64,000 nt of DNA from Lachnospiraceae bacterium (lineage in GTDB: Bacteria > Bacillota > Clostridia > Lachnospirales > Lachnospiraceae): the NCBI GenBank assembly GCA_022792535.1, contig JAAWBG010000065.1, forward strand, positions 27,189 through 91,188. The letters are read 5' to 3'. Numbering within the stretch: the first letter of the stretch is position 1; every line of letters starts with the position of its first letter. Shown here piece by piece: positions 8,036 through 15,902 of this stretch. Made by a program: the position numbers and the translations under genes. The notes below the pieces were generated by a model. That model saw nothing but the letters and a program-made list of their open reading frames with translations. It searched no databases and was not told the origin of the DNA.

Positions 8036-9505
8036 TTATCCCAATAAAATATTTCCCATACAGAGTTTGTGCTGGGGATCAAAGAACTCTTTGATGGTTT
8101 TCTGAAGCTGGTATTCTTCTTCTGATAAATATTTCCGCAAAAGAGGCTGTTTGATCTTTCCGACGCCGTTTTCAGCGCAGAGGCAGCCGCCCATCTTCAA
8201 GATTTTATCTGTCACCTGTTCCATAAGGGTTTGGGCCCTTTGAAATTCCTGGTAATCTTTTGGCAGGAAGTTAACGTGAAGACGGTTTTCTAAAATATGG
8301 CCGCAGATGGTGGCGGAAATGCCAGAATCACGGATGGCTTCCCGGTAAATATGGAAATATTCTGAAAACTGTGAGGAAGGCCCCGACAGGTCCAGAGGCA
8401 GTTTGTGAATCCTAGGATCCAGGCTGGAGGCAGAATGAATCCGTTGATTGATTTTTTCGGGAATAGAGTGACGCATGGAGCGAAAACGTTCTCTGTCAAC
8501 GCTGGAATCAGAAGCCCAGGTGCGCTCTTCATCAGGAAAAAGCTCTAAGAGGGAGAAGAGCAGTGATTCTATGCTTTCTTCAGACTCAGAGGCAGCTTCC
8601 AGCAGAACAGCGCAGGAAGTTTCCGGCGGAAAATCAGGAAGAGCTTTTAAGACAGACTGCTCTTCTCTGGCTTCCTGAAGAAGGGCAAGGGAGGAAGCGT
8701 CAAAAAATTCAGCAGATAAGATTTTTTCAGCCTCCTCTTCCAGGGATTGAAGAGAGCGGGAGAATTCCATGGCTTCTGTTTCCTCCGAGAAGAAAAAGAC
8801 CAAAGACCAGCGGACAGGAGGAATAGGGACTGCCTTTAATTTCAGGGAGACAAAGACCCCCAAGGTTCCTTCACTGCCTGCAAAAAGATCAATCAGATCC
8901 ATTCCTACATGAGGAAGCAGCGGAATCCGGTCTCTTTTTTCCAGAAGAGGACGACAGGGAAGAAAGCCGCCTTTTGGGAGAGGACAGCCGGATTCTGTGA
9001 AAAAGTATTTATTTCGGGGAATCGTAAGCAGAGTGTGATCTGGAGTGAGAACCTGAAGGGATACCACATGTTCCCTGCAGGAGCCATATTTAAGGGAAGT
9101 CAGACCCTTTGCATTGCAGGCGAATGCTCCTCCGATGGTGGCAGTCTCTTCGGTAGGTTCCACAGGGAAAAACATATGTTCTTTTCCCAGACAGGCTTGA
9201 ATGTCTTGCAGAAGAGCGCCGGATTCTGCGGTGATGAAGAAGCCTTCTTCCTGAGGAGAGACAGCGCCGATTTTTTGAAGATGGGTCAGGTTGAGAATGA
9301 CCATGTCGCGGTTGTCATCTTTCTGAAAAGGAGAAGCTCCTCCCATAATGCCGGTTCTGCTTCCCTGGATGGTAAACTGTCCCTTTTCCTGCAGACAACT
9401 TTTCAATTCGTCAAGAGAGGCAGGAAAAGCGATTTTCTTACAGGTTCCTTCCAGGCCAGATTCATCTTTTAAATAATCTTTATAACTTTCATTCCATTCT
9501 GTCAT
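8036..9505 (-). CDS. FAD-linked 2-hydroxyacid (lactate/glycolate-type) dehydrogenase
   Basis: Flavoprotein of the GlcD/D-lactate dehydrogenase family (VAO/PCMH fold), 489 residues. The FAD domain shows FTIQGSRTGIMGGA (~45-58) and ATIGGAFACNAKG (~122-134), and the end carries the ENGVGKIK motif of the C-terminal cap. It is the last gene of a reverse operon behind etfB and etfA and overlaps etfA by 17 bases. A GGAGG inside etfA supports the ATG at 9505. The order etfB-etfA-dehydrogenase matches the LctBCD electron-confurcating lactate dehydrogenase of Acetobacterium, so a complex that oxidises a 2-hydroxyacid and passes electrons to Etf is likely. The substrate is not proven, and no lactate permease is nearby. 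Confidence 0.82.
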   Translation of the reverse strand: MTEWNESYKDYLKDESGLEGTCKKIAFPASLDELKSCLQEKGQFTIQGSRTGIMGGASPFQKDDNRDMVILNLTHLQKIGAVSPQEEGFFITAESGALLQDIQACLGKEHMFFPVEPTEETATIGGAFACNAKGLTSLKYGSCREHVVSLQVLTPDHTLLTIPRNKYFFTESGCPLPKGGFLPCRPLLEKRDRIPLLPHVGMDLIDLFAGSEGTLGVFVSLKLKAVPIPPVRWSLVFFFSEETEAMEFSRSLQSLEEEAEKILSAEFFDASSLALLQEAREEQSVLKALPDFPPETSCAVLLEAASESEESIESLLFSLLELFPDEERTWASDSSVDRERFRSMRHSIPEKINQRIHSASSLDPRIHKLPLDLSGPSSQFSEYFHIYREAIRDSGISATICGHILENRLHVNFLPKDYQEFQRAQTLMEQVTDKILKMGGCLCAENGVGKIKQPLLRKYLSEEEYQLQKTIKEFFDPQHKLCMGNILLG

Positions 9506-10403
9506 GTTCTATATCCTCCAATTGTTGCTGCAATTCTTGCAAGATCAAGCTGCCGTCTCCCACAATTCCAATGTCACAGTTGGAAAAAATAGGAGCAGTT
9601 TCATCAGAGTTGACAGCAATTATTTTTTTACTTTCCTGAATGCCGATCAAAAAGGCTGCCGCGCCGGATACGCCGATGGTAAGACAAAGCCAAGGGGCGC
9701 ATAGATGTCCAGACATTCCGATCAAATGCTGGGCGCCTAGGCGGCCATCCATAAATACAGGCCGGGAACATCCAACTTCACCGCCTAATATATGAGCGGT
9801 TTCTTGAAGCCTCAAGATTTCTTCTTTTTTGTTCAGGCCCCGTCCGCAGGCTAAAATTAATTTGGCATGAGGCAGATGATTTTCTTCCACAAAGGGCTCA
9901 GAGGCGGCAGGTCTGTATGCTGCTTCGTCAGATTCTCCAAAACATATGGGCAGAATCTTGGCGAAATCAGATTTGGACCGATCTTCTAAGTCCCCTTCCC
10001 GGTCTGCTATGGTAAGACAACAGGGGGTGTTTTCCGTGGAAAAAACGCCGGTTAGGTTCATATTGCAGATATGCTTGTACAGCATAGTTTCGTCCTTGAG
10101 CTGTTCCATCTGCCTGATATCTGTGAGAGAGGAAATCTGTTTTTCATAAGCCAGACGAGAAGCAAGTTCACATCCGTAATCGGTATGAGGAAACAAAAGA
10201 AAATCTGGCAGTTCTTCCTCAAAAAGAGTCAAAAGCGATTCCATATAGAAGAAAGGCAGCGTATCTTCGTCTCCTGTTAACTGGAAAAACAAAATGCTGG
10301 CTTCTGCCGAGGAAAGTTTTTGAGCCTCAAAATAAAGAGCTGATATATGAGGGCTGTTTTCATAATCGACGAGGGCGATCTTTAGAGTTCTCTGTGTCTG
10401 CAT
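9489..10403 (-). CDS. etfA: Electron transfer flavoprotein, alpha subunit-like
   Basis: 304 residues. The C-terminal half is the EtfA FAD domain, with GRGLNKKEE, GGEVGCSRPV, IGMSGHLCAPWLCLTIGVSGA and NSDETAPIFSNCDIGIVGD, all matching the family pattern. The N-terminal half is a divergent Rossmann-like domain. It lacks the extra N-terminal ferredoxin domain reported for A. woodii LctC. It overlaps etfB by 22 bases and the dehydrogenase by 17, so the three are translationally coupled. The expected role is to take electrons from the dehydrogenase and hand them on, possibly with flavin-based bifurcation, though the residues decisive for that cannot be judged here. Confidence 0.85.
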   Translation of the reverse strand: MQTQRTLKIALVDYENSPHISALYFEAQKLSSAEASILFFQLTGDEDTLPFFYMESLLTLFEEELPDFLLFPHTDYGCELASRLAYEKQISSLTDIRQMEQLKDETMLYKHICNMNLTGVFSTENTPCCLTIADREGDLEDRSKSDFAKILPICFGESDEAAYRPAASEPFVEENHLPHAKLILACGRGLNKKEEILRLQETAHILGGEVGCSRPVFMDGRLGAQHLIGMSGHLCAPWLCLTIGVSGAAAFLIGIQESKKIIAVNSDETAPIFSNCDIGIVGDGSLILQELQQQLEDIEHDRME

Positions 10404-11191
10404 AAATCCTCCTTTTCGATGAGATCCAGGATCTTTTGAGCGGCTTCTTTTGAACTTAAATCTTTGTACAAGACTGGCTTGCGTTCAGACTGGTTTCGGA
10501 GCAGTTTTTTTGGCGAAGAAGCCTGGTGTTTTGGAGTGGAAAATTGATAGCAAGGGTATTCTTTTTTGGATGCAGACATTTTTTCCCGAAGAGTCGGGAT
10601 CCGCAGATACGTTCCTTTACAGTTTCCGATCAGATAAAGAGCGGGAGCGGAGAGCTGATAAGTCAGCAATCGGTCCTTTTTTTGTGAGACCGCAGTGAGA
10701 AATTGAGGTTCTGCTTTCAGTGATATCACATTAGGAATTGCTGGAATTTTCAAACTCTGGGCCACAAAATAAGGAATCTGCCCACTGTTGAAAGGGGCGG
10801 CCTGCTGTCCAAATAAAAGTATATCATATACTGTGGATTCCTGGTGAAGAAAAGACAGGATATCATCTGCAGTGGACATAGGAGAAAAACTGCCTTTGGA
10901 AGAGGGAGCAAGACGTACCACTCTGTCAAATCCTACAGCGGACAAAGTTTTGAAGAAAGAAGAGTCGGGGTCTTCTGTGACGGTCAGTGCAGTGAGGTGT
11001 ACCTCATGGCCATACTGGGTAAAATCTTCCTTCATGCAAAGAGCCAGTTCCAGGGCAGACTCATCAAAACAATTTATAATCTGGCGCACATAGTCAAAGC
11101 CATCCCCATCTGGGGCGAAATCGTCCCAATCATTTGGAAGAATTTGTTCATAGTCGGTTACCATTTTAAAACATACAAGAATTTGTTTCAA
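10382..11191 (-). CDS. etfB: Electron transfer flavoprotein, beta subunit-like
   Basis: 269 residues, TTG start with AGGAGG 7 bases upstream. It begins MKQILVCFKMVTD like EtfB and has NCFDESALELAL and LFGQQAAPFNSGQIPYFVAQSL, the equivalent of the GxQAxDxDTxQVGPxxAE nucleotide-binding motif. The canonical acidic DGDT part is replaced by PFNS, so this is a divergent EtfB. The last ~60 residues are lysine-rich and poorly conserved. It is the first gene of the reverse operon, read from the promoter at 11240-11268. Confidence 0.83.
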   Translation of the reverse strand: MKQILVCFKMVTDYEQILPNDWDDFAPDGDGFDYVRQIINCFDESALELALCMKEDFTQYGHEVHLTALTVTEDPDSSFFKTLSAVGFDRVVRLAPSSKGSFSPMSTADDILSFLHQESTVYDILLFGQQAAPFNSGQIPYFVAQSLKIPAIPNVISLKAEPQFLTAVSQKKDRLLTYQLSAPALYLIGNCKGTYLRIPTLREKMSASKKEYPCYQFSTPKHQASSPKKLLRNQSERKPVLYKDLSSKEAAQKILDLIEKEDLCRHREL

Positions 11192-11216
11192 AAAAAGGCC
11201 TCCTTTCTGTTAAATT

Positions 11217-11230
11217 AATTTATTCCGTAC
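11217..11230. promoter_or_regulatory. Operator-like 14-mer box 1 (etf side)
   Basis: AATTTATTCCGTAC, identical to boxes at 11318-11331 (inverted) and 11455-11468. It lies just downstream of the expected etfB transcription start, where a bound repressor would block the reverse operon. Confidence 0.6.
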
Positions 11231-11239
11231 TTTAAGGAT

Positions 11240-11268
11240 ATCATAACATCCAGGTTGGGCACTGTCAA
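11240..11268 (-). promoter_or_regulatory. Promoter of the etfB-etfA-lctD-like operon
   Basis: On the minus strand TTGACA (11268-11263), a 17-base spacer and TATGAT (11245-11240). The expected start is near 11233, directly before box 1. Confidence 0.7.
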
Positions 11269-11273
11269 ACATA

Positions 11274-11302
11274 TTGACAAAAGTTTTGAATAGTGGTATT
11301 AT
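11274..11302 (+). promoter_or_regulatory. Promoter of the glpA-like operon
   Basis: TTGACA at 11274-11279, 17-base spacer, TATTAT at 11297-11302. The two divergent -35 boxes are only 5 bases apart. The expected start is near 11309, followed by box 2 at 11318. The leader is about 195 bases long. Confidence 0.7.
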
Positions 11303-11317
11303 AAATATGTCAATAAT

Positions 11318-11331
11318 GTACGGAATAAATT
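11318..11331. promoter_or_regulatory. Operator-like 14-mer box 2 (glpA side)
   Basis: GTACGGAATAAATT, the exact reverse complement of boxes 1 and 3. Relative to transcription it has the same orientation and position as box 1 has at the etf promoter. Confidence 0.6.
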
Positions 11332-11454
11332 ACATTAAACCTTAAATGCAGAAGAAAGAGGGCTTTAGGGATAAAAAACATAGGTGAGAAGCAGTCCGCT
11401 GCAGGCGGAGAATCCTGTTAATGTGGGTAATTTTCTTTTTTTTGCCAGTAAAGT

Positions 11455-11468
11455 AATTTATTCCGTAC
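11455..11468. promoter_or_regulatory. Operator-like 14-mer box 3 (near glpA ribosome site)
   Basis: AATTTATTCCGTAC again, 21 bases before the AAAGGAG ribosome site of the glpA-like gene. It could form a loop with box 2, or with box 1 at 238 bases. Confidence 0.55.
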
Positions 11469-11503
11469 TATAGAACAACATAAGAGAGAAAGGAGTGGAT
11501 GGT

Positions 11504-13255
11504 ATGGTTTTGGACATGGTAAAGCAGATGCTCTCTGAAAGTTTTCCAGATGAAAATATTTCTCCCAGCATAGATGAAAGGAATATTGTAACCTTGCGGG
11601 GAGAATGTTCTGACTGGAATACGCTGATCCAGATCGGCCATAAAGCAGCGGCAGTGGAGGGCGTGCGGAATGTAGTCAGTGAAATGACTGCAAAGGGAGT
11701 TACGATCCCAAGGAGAGATTACGAGCCTTTCCGGGAATCTGGAGAGAAAATCGGTGTAATCCGAAAGGCGGATGTGGTGATTATAGGAGCCGGTATCAGC
11801 GGCTGCGGCGTGGCACGGGAACTGTCCAGATATCCATTGAACATTGTGGTAGTAGAACGAGGAAATGACGTGGCTTCTGGAGCTTCCAGAGCCAACAATG
11901 GCTGTATTCATCACGGACAGGAGTGTAAGTCAGGAACTTTGAAAACAAGGTTGAATGTGGAAGGCAATCGAGGATATCGAAGATGGGAAAAAGAACTGCA
12001 CTTGAATGTGTTAGACTGCGGCGCCCTTCAGATTATTCAGGAAGAAAGCCAGATGCCAGAATTGAAAAAGAGGTATGAGACGGCCCTTAGAAACGATGTG
12101 GAAGGGGCAAAAATACTGACCCCGGAAGAAACGAGAGAACTGGAGCCAGGGCTGGCAAAAACCAATGTCCCGATCTATGCAGCACTCTGGCTGCCTACTC
12201 AGCGGCAGATAGAACCTTATGAAACCTGTGTTGCCCTTGCAGAGAATGCCACTGTAAATGGCGTGGAATTTCTCTTTGGATGCGAAGTGGGAGATGTACT
12301 CACAGAGGATGGAAAGACAACTGGCATAGTGACCAGTCAAGGCATTATCCAGGCGCCTTATGTGATTAATGCAGCAGGTGTCTATGCAGACGATATTGCT
12401 AAAATGGCAGGAGATCAGTTTTATACCATTCATGGCAGAAAAGGAACCATCGTCATTATGGATAAGGCAAAAAAACCCTCTTATCCAAGACTGGTATCCC
12501 AGCTTACGCCAGAATACCATAAAGGGAAAAATGTGGAGTCAAAAGGAGGCGGAATGCATCCCACTCCTCATATGAACCTGTTATTAGGTCCTTCTGCAAT
12601 GGAAGTTCCCGATAAAGAGGACAACAGCACAACCAAAAAAGATCTGGATTATACAATGACCTGCAATCAGGATCCTAATATTACCAGTGCCGATACAATC
12701 CGTATTTTTGCAGGGGTGAGGCCGGCAGATTTTAAGGAAGACTTCATTGTGGAAATGTCGGAGATTACAGAGGGCTTTATCCATGTTGCAGCTATTCAAT
12801 CTCCCGGACTGGCGTCTGCTCCAGCTATCGCCAAACGGGTGGTGAGGATTGTGACAGACGACTATAGAAAGAAAGGGAAAAATCTGATACCGAAAGCAGA
12901 TTTTGTGGCAGAGCGGAAAGCAGGCGTCTGTTTCCATAAGTTAAGCCATGAGGAACAGGATAAATTGATAAAAAAGGATCCTCGTTATGGAAACATTATC
13001 TGCCGATGTGAACAGATCTCAGAAGGAGAAATTTTAGACGCTATGCGAAGCCCGGTGCCGCCTCGGTCTGTGGACGCCATCAAACATCGGACCAGAGCCG
13101 GCATGGGAAGATGCCAGGGCGGTTTCTGCCAGATCAAAGTAATCGAACTTTTGGCCAGAGAATTTGGAACAGAGTGGACCGATATCCATCTGCGGGGAGA
13201 AGATTCGCCGATTCTTCTGGAAAAGAATAGAAAAGAAGCAGAGAAAGGACGGTGA
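11504..13255 (+). CDS. GlpA-like glycerol-3-phosphate dehydrogenase with N-terminal BON domain and C-terminal BFD [2Fe-2S] domain
   Basis: 583-residue flavoprotein in three parts. Residues ~3-68 form a BON-like domain. Residues ~88-450 form a DAO-type FAD oxidoreductase, with GAGISG at ~95-100 and GRKGTIVIMD and GVRPADF blocks as in G3P dehydrogenases. Residues ~495-560 form a bacterioferritin-ferredoxin-like domain with cysteines at 500, 502, 537 and 542 (CRC...RCQGGFC). E. coli GlpA has the last two parts but no BON domain. The likely reaction is G3P to dihydroxyacetone phosphate. AAAGGAG lies 8 bases before the ATG at 11504; a GTG at 11495 is less likely. It heads the forward operon with the GlpB-like and DUF1667 genes. 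True substrate is inferred. Confidence 0.8.
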   Translation: MVLDMVKQMLSESFPDENISPSIDERNIVTLRGECSDWNTLIQIGHKAAAVEGVRNVVSEMTAKGVTIPRRDYEPFRESGEKIGVIRKADVVIIGAGISGCGVARELSRYPLNIVVVERGNDVASGASRANNGCIHHGQECKSGTLKTRLNVEGNRGYRRWEKELHLNVLDCGALQIIQEESQMPELKKRYETALRNDVEGAKILTPEETRELEPGLAKTNVPIYAALWLPTQRQIEPYETCVALAENATVNGVEFLFGCEVGDVLTEDGKTTGIVTSQGIIQAPYVINAAGVYADDIAKMAGDQFYTIHGRKGTIVIMDKAKKPSYPRLVSQLTPEYHKGKNVESKGGGMHPTPHMNLLLGPSAMEVPDKEDNSTTKKDLDYTMTCNQDPNITSADTIRIFAGVRPADFKEDFIVEMSEITEGFIHVAAIQSPGLASAPAIAKRVVRIVTDDYRKKGKNLIPKADFVAERKAGVCFHKLSHEEQDKLIKKDPRYGNIICRCEQISEGEILDAMRSPVPPRSVDAIKHRTRAGMGRCQGGFCQIKVIELLAREFGTEWTDIHLRGEDSPILLEKNRKEAEKGR

Positions 13256-13259
13256 TTTT

Positions 13260-14507
13260 ATGGAGAAGATGAAAGTAGATCTGGCCGTAATCGGGGGAGG
13301 ACCGGCCGGAATGGCCGCTGCCTTAGAAGCAAAACGCCAGGGCGTGGAAAAAGTTGTTATTATCGAGAGAGATAAAAAACTAGGAGGCATTCTGCAGCAG
13401 TGTATCCATGATGGTTTCGGTCTCCATCGCTTTGGCGAAAGGCTGGCAGGAACAGAATATGCCCAACGGTTTATTGATCAGGTAAAAGAGACGGATATCC
13501 AGGTGTTTTTAGAGACAATGGTCATTGAGATGACTGCTGATCGGGAAATTTATGCCTGCGGTAAGAAACATGGAATGCTGCATATTTCCTGTGGAGCCAT
13601 TGTGGAGGCCATGGGATGCAGGGAGAGAACTGCAAGCCAGGTATCTTTGTATGGCAAGCGGCCAGCCGGGGTATACACAGCAGGAAGCGTACAGAGATTC
13701 ATCAATATGGAAGGGTATCTTCCAGGAAAGGAAGCAGTGATCTTAGGCTCTGGAGATATCGGATTGATTATGGCAAGAAGAATGACCTTGGAGGGAATCC
13801 ATGTCAAAGGCGTGTACGAGGTGATGAGTTCTCCAGGAGGATTGACCAGAAATATCGTACAATGTCTGGATGATTATGATATTCCGCTGACCTTGTCGGC
13901 GACAGTCAATGAGATTCACGGCAAAGAGCGCATCGAAGGCGTGACCATTGCAAAATTAGATGAAAACCGCAATGTGATAGAAGGAACAGAGGAATATGTA
14001 TCTTGCGATCTGCTGGTACTTGCAGTAGGACTGATTCCAGAAAACGAATTGTCCAAAGGAGCAGGCATCACTTTGGATGGAAAGACAAAGGGTCCGGTTC
14101 TGGATGAAAATTTCATGACAGATGTTCCTGGTATCTATGCGGCTGGAAATGTAAGCGTGGTCTATGATTTAGTGGATTACGTGTCACAGTCTGGAGAGAT
14201 TGCCGCAAGAGGCGCCGCCTCATATCTGAAGGGAGAGGGTTCTGCAGGGAAAGAGTGGAATCATGTGGCTGCTGGCGAAAATGTAAACTTTGTAGTTCCA
14301 TCGAAAGTCAGTCAGGGCGACAAAGAGAAAGTATCCTTCTTCCTGCGGGTAACCAAACCTTTGAAAAAGAGTAAGGTGGAGGTAATGCAAAATGGCGTTG
14401 TGCTGGCTTCTAAACAGATTATGCATGGAGCACCGCCAGAAATGGTTGCCATAGACAGTCCTGTCAGTGGAGAAGGAACCATTACAGTCTGTGTCAGGGA
14501 GGTGTAA
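13260..14507 (+). CDS. NAD(P)/FAD-dependent oxidoreductase, GlpB-position subunit
   Basis: 415 residues. The N-terminal FAD site is GGGPAGMAAALEAKRQG (~12-28), followed by KKLGGILQQCIHDGFGLHRFG. A second nucleotide-binding site follows near VILGSGDIGLIMARR, and the end has GIYAAGNVSVVYDLVDYVSQSGEIAARGAA. It is a pyridine-nucleotide-disulfide-reductase-fold protein without a CxxC redox pair. It starts 4 bases after the GlpA-like gene and is followed by DUF1667, the arrangement often annotated as anaerobic G3P dehydrogenase in Firmicutes. It probably links the GlpA-like subunit to NAD(P)H or another carrier. This differs from E. coli GlpB in sequence, so the subunit role is inferred from position. 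Confidence 0.78.
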   Translation: MEKMKVDLAVIGGGPAGMAAALEAKRQGVEKVVIIERDKKLGGILQQCIHDGFGLHRFGERLAGTEYAQRFIDQVKETDIQVFLETMVIEMTADREIYACGKKHGMLHISCGAIVEAMGCRERTASQVSLYGKRPAGVYTAGSVQRFINMEGYLPGKEAVILGSGDIGLIMARRMTLEGIHVKGVYEVMSSPGGLTRNIVQCLDDYDIPLTLSATVNEIHGKERIEGVTIAKLDENRNVIEGTEEYVSCDLLVLAVGLIPENELSKGAGITLDGKTKGPVLDENFMTDVPGIYAAGNVSVVYDLVDYVSQSGEIAARGAASYLKGEGSAGKEWNHVAAGENVNFVVPSKVSQGDKEKVSFFLRVTKPLKKSKVEVMQNGVVLASKQIMHGAPPEMVAIDSPVSGEGTITVCVREV

Positions 14508-14510
14508 AAA

Positions 14511-14861
14511 ATGGCTGAGTATACCTGTATTGTATGTCCCTTGAGCTGCCAGCTTGCCGTATCGGAAGAAAATGGAGAGGTAGTAGTAAAGGGGAATGGA
14601 TGTAAGCGGGGAGAAGCACATGGGAAAAACGAATATTTGAATCCTATGCGGATGATTACTTCTACTGTAGTAATTGCAAACAGAGAAGAAAAGAGACTGG
14701 CAGTGATCTCCCGCGGAGAGGTGCCCAAAAAGATGGTTCCAGAATGTTTAGAAGAAATTTACCGGACTGCTGTGGAAGCTCCGGTTTCCTGCGGAGATGT
14801 GATTATAAAAGATGTCTGTCATACAGGAGTGGACATTGTAAGCACTGTTACCATCGAATAA
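14511..14861 (+). CDS. DUF1667 cysteine-motif protein
   Basis: 116 residues with four clustered cysteines near the N-terminus (CIVCPLSC, then GNGCKRGE), the DUF1667 signature, which suggests a metal or Fe-S centre. It lies 3 bases after the GlpB-like gene with a GGAGGTG ribosome site. DUF1667 proteins regularly follow this GlpA/oxidoreductase pair, so it is probably a third, electron-transferring subunit (a functional stand-in for GlpC). No membrane segment is present. The function is inferred from context. Confidence 0.75.
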   Translation: MAEYTCIVCPLSCQLAVSEENGEVVVKGNGCKRGEAHGKNEYLNPMRMITSTVVIANREEKRLAVISRGEVPKKMVPECLEEIYRTAVEAPVSCGDVIIKDVCHTGVDIVSTVTIE

Positions 14862-14873
14862 CGCACTTGTCCC

Positions 14874-14922
14874 TTGAAAAATTGTATAATTCTGGTAGTA
14901 TTTTACTTAAGAGTAAAAATAC
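14874..14922 (+). promoter_or_regulatory. Promoter and palindromic operator of the YhfZ-type regulator
   Basis: TTGAAA at 14874-14879, 16-base spacer, TAGTAT at 14896-14901. An inverted repeat at 14898-14922 (arms GTATTTTACT and AGTAAAAATAC) overlaps the -10, suiting autoregulation by the gene it precedes. The sequence is unlike the GTACGG boxes. Confidence 0.5.
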
Positions 14923-14945
14923 AAAAGATCGAAGTGGGAGGAATT

Positions 14946-15875
14946 ATGCAGAACGCGAATTTATTTTACCAGAAAAATGCTCTGGTAACGATTATGATGG
15001 CAAGGGATATTGTGAATAAAGAGCCGGGAGATAAGATGATTCCGATTGCAGAGTATGAGAGAAGCTGCGGATTTTCCAGATGGACGATTCAGACTGCAAT
15101 CAAAACATTACTGGACAATGACTGTATGGTAGTGGAGAAATATGGTCCTAAGGGAACATTTTTGTCAAAAATCAATTATGAGAAATTGTGGACCTTTACA
15201 GACTGGGACCCATTGCTGGGCTGTGTTCCTGTTTCCACAAGCTGTGCGTTAAGCGGTCTGCTTACAGGAACCAATATCGTCCTGAAACAAAAAGGGATTC
15301 CCTTTAATTTTTCTTTTATGACGCCGGTTAAGAACCGCCTGCTTTCCCTAGACAGAGGGAGATGCAATTTTGTGATCACAACGAAGCTGGCCTATGAGAT
15401 TGGAAAAGAAATGTGCCCTAATATCCGGCTGGCAATGGAATTGAAAAATTGTAAATATAATCTGGGTTATAGTGTTTACTATAATACGGAGCGGTTTCAG
15501 GGAGTGGAAGACGGTATGAGCATCGGCATCTATGAGAGCGCGCTGGAACAGAAATATCTGTCAAATCTAATCTGCGAAGGTAAGAAGGTGGAGAAAAAGT
15601 ATTTGTATTATCATGAAACCTACAATGCCTTTGCGCGGGGAGAAATAGACATGGTGGTACAGAGAAGCGACTGTGAAGATTATCGGATCTATAGGGAAAA
15701 AAGTGTGGGTTTGAGCTATCTGGGCTTAGATGAAACAATCATGACGCCAGTAGTTCTTGTAAATAAAGATGATTATGGAATAGAGGAATTAATAAAGAAC
15801 AATATCAATATTGCAGAGATGGCTGCTATTCAGGAAAAGGTCATGCAAGGCAAGATGGAGCCATCCTACTATTAA
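14946..15875 (+). CDS. YhfZ-type GntR-like transcriptional regulator
   Basis: 309 residues. The N-terminal helix-turn-helix (~30-75, with FSRWTIQTAIKTLLDNDCMV) is followed by a long effector domain resembling a periplasmic-binding/LysR-like fold, the layout of YhfZ. AlaNine-rich linkers are absent. GGGAGG at 14936-14941 supports the ATG at 14946. It lies between DUF1667 and the FAD oxidase, so it is the obvious candidate regulator of this island. Which of the two repeat families, the GTACGG boxes or the palindrome at 14898-14922, it binds is unknown. Confidence 0.7.
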   Translation: MQNANLFYQKNALVTIMMARDIVNKEPGDKMIPIAEYERSCGFSRWTIQTAIKTLLDNDCMVVEKYGPKGTFLSKINYEKLWTFTDWDPLLGCVPVSTSCALSGLLTGTNIVLKQKGIPFNFSFMTPVKNRLLSLDRGRCNFVITTKLAYEIGKEMCPNIRLAMELKNCKYNLGYSVYYNTERFQGVEDGMSIGIYESALEQKYLSNLICEGKKVEKKYLYYHETYNAFARGEIDMVVQRSDCEDYRIYREKSVGLSYLGLDETIMTPVVLVNKDDYGIEELIKNNINIAEMAAIQEKVMQGKMEPSYY

Positions 15876-15902
15876 TTCTCTCTTCAAAGAGGAGGAAAAA
15901 GA

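Noticed and set aside
10872..11218. Forward open frames over etfB
   Set aside because: No family match or ribosome site; shadow of the reverse-strand gene.
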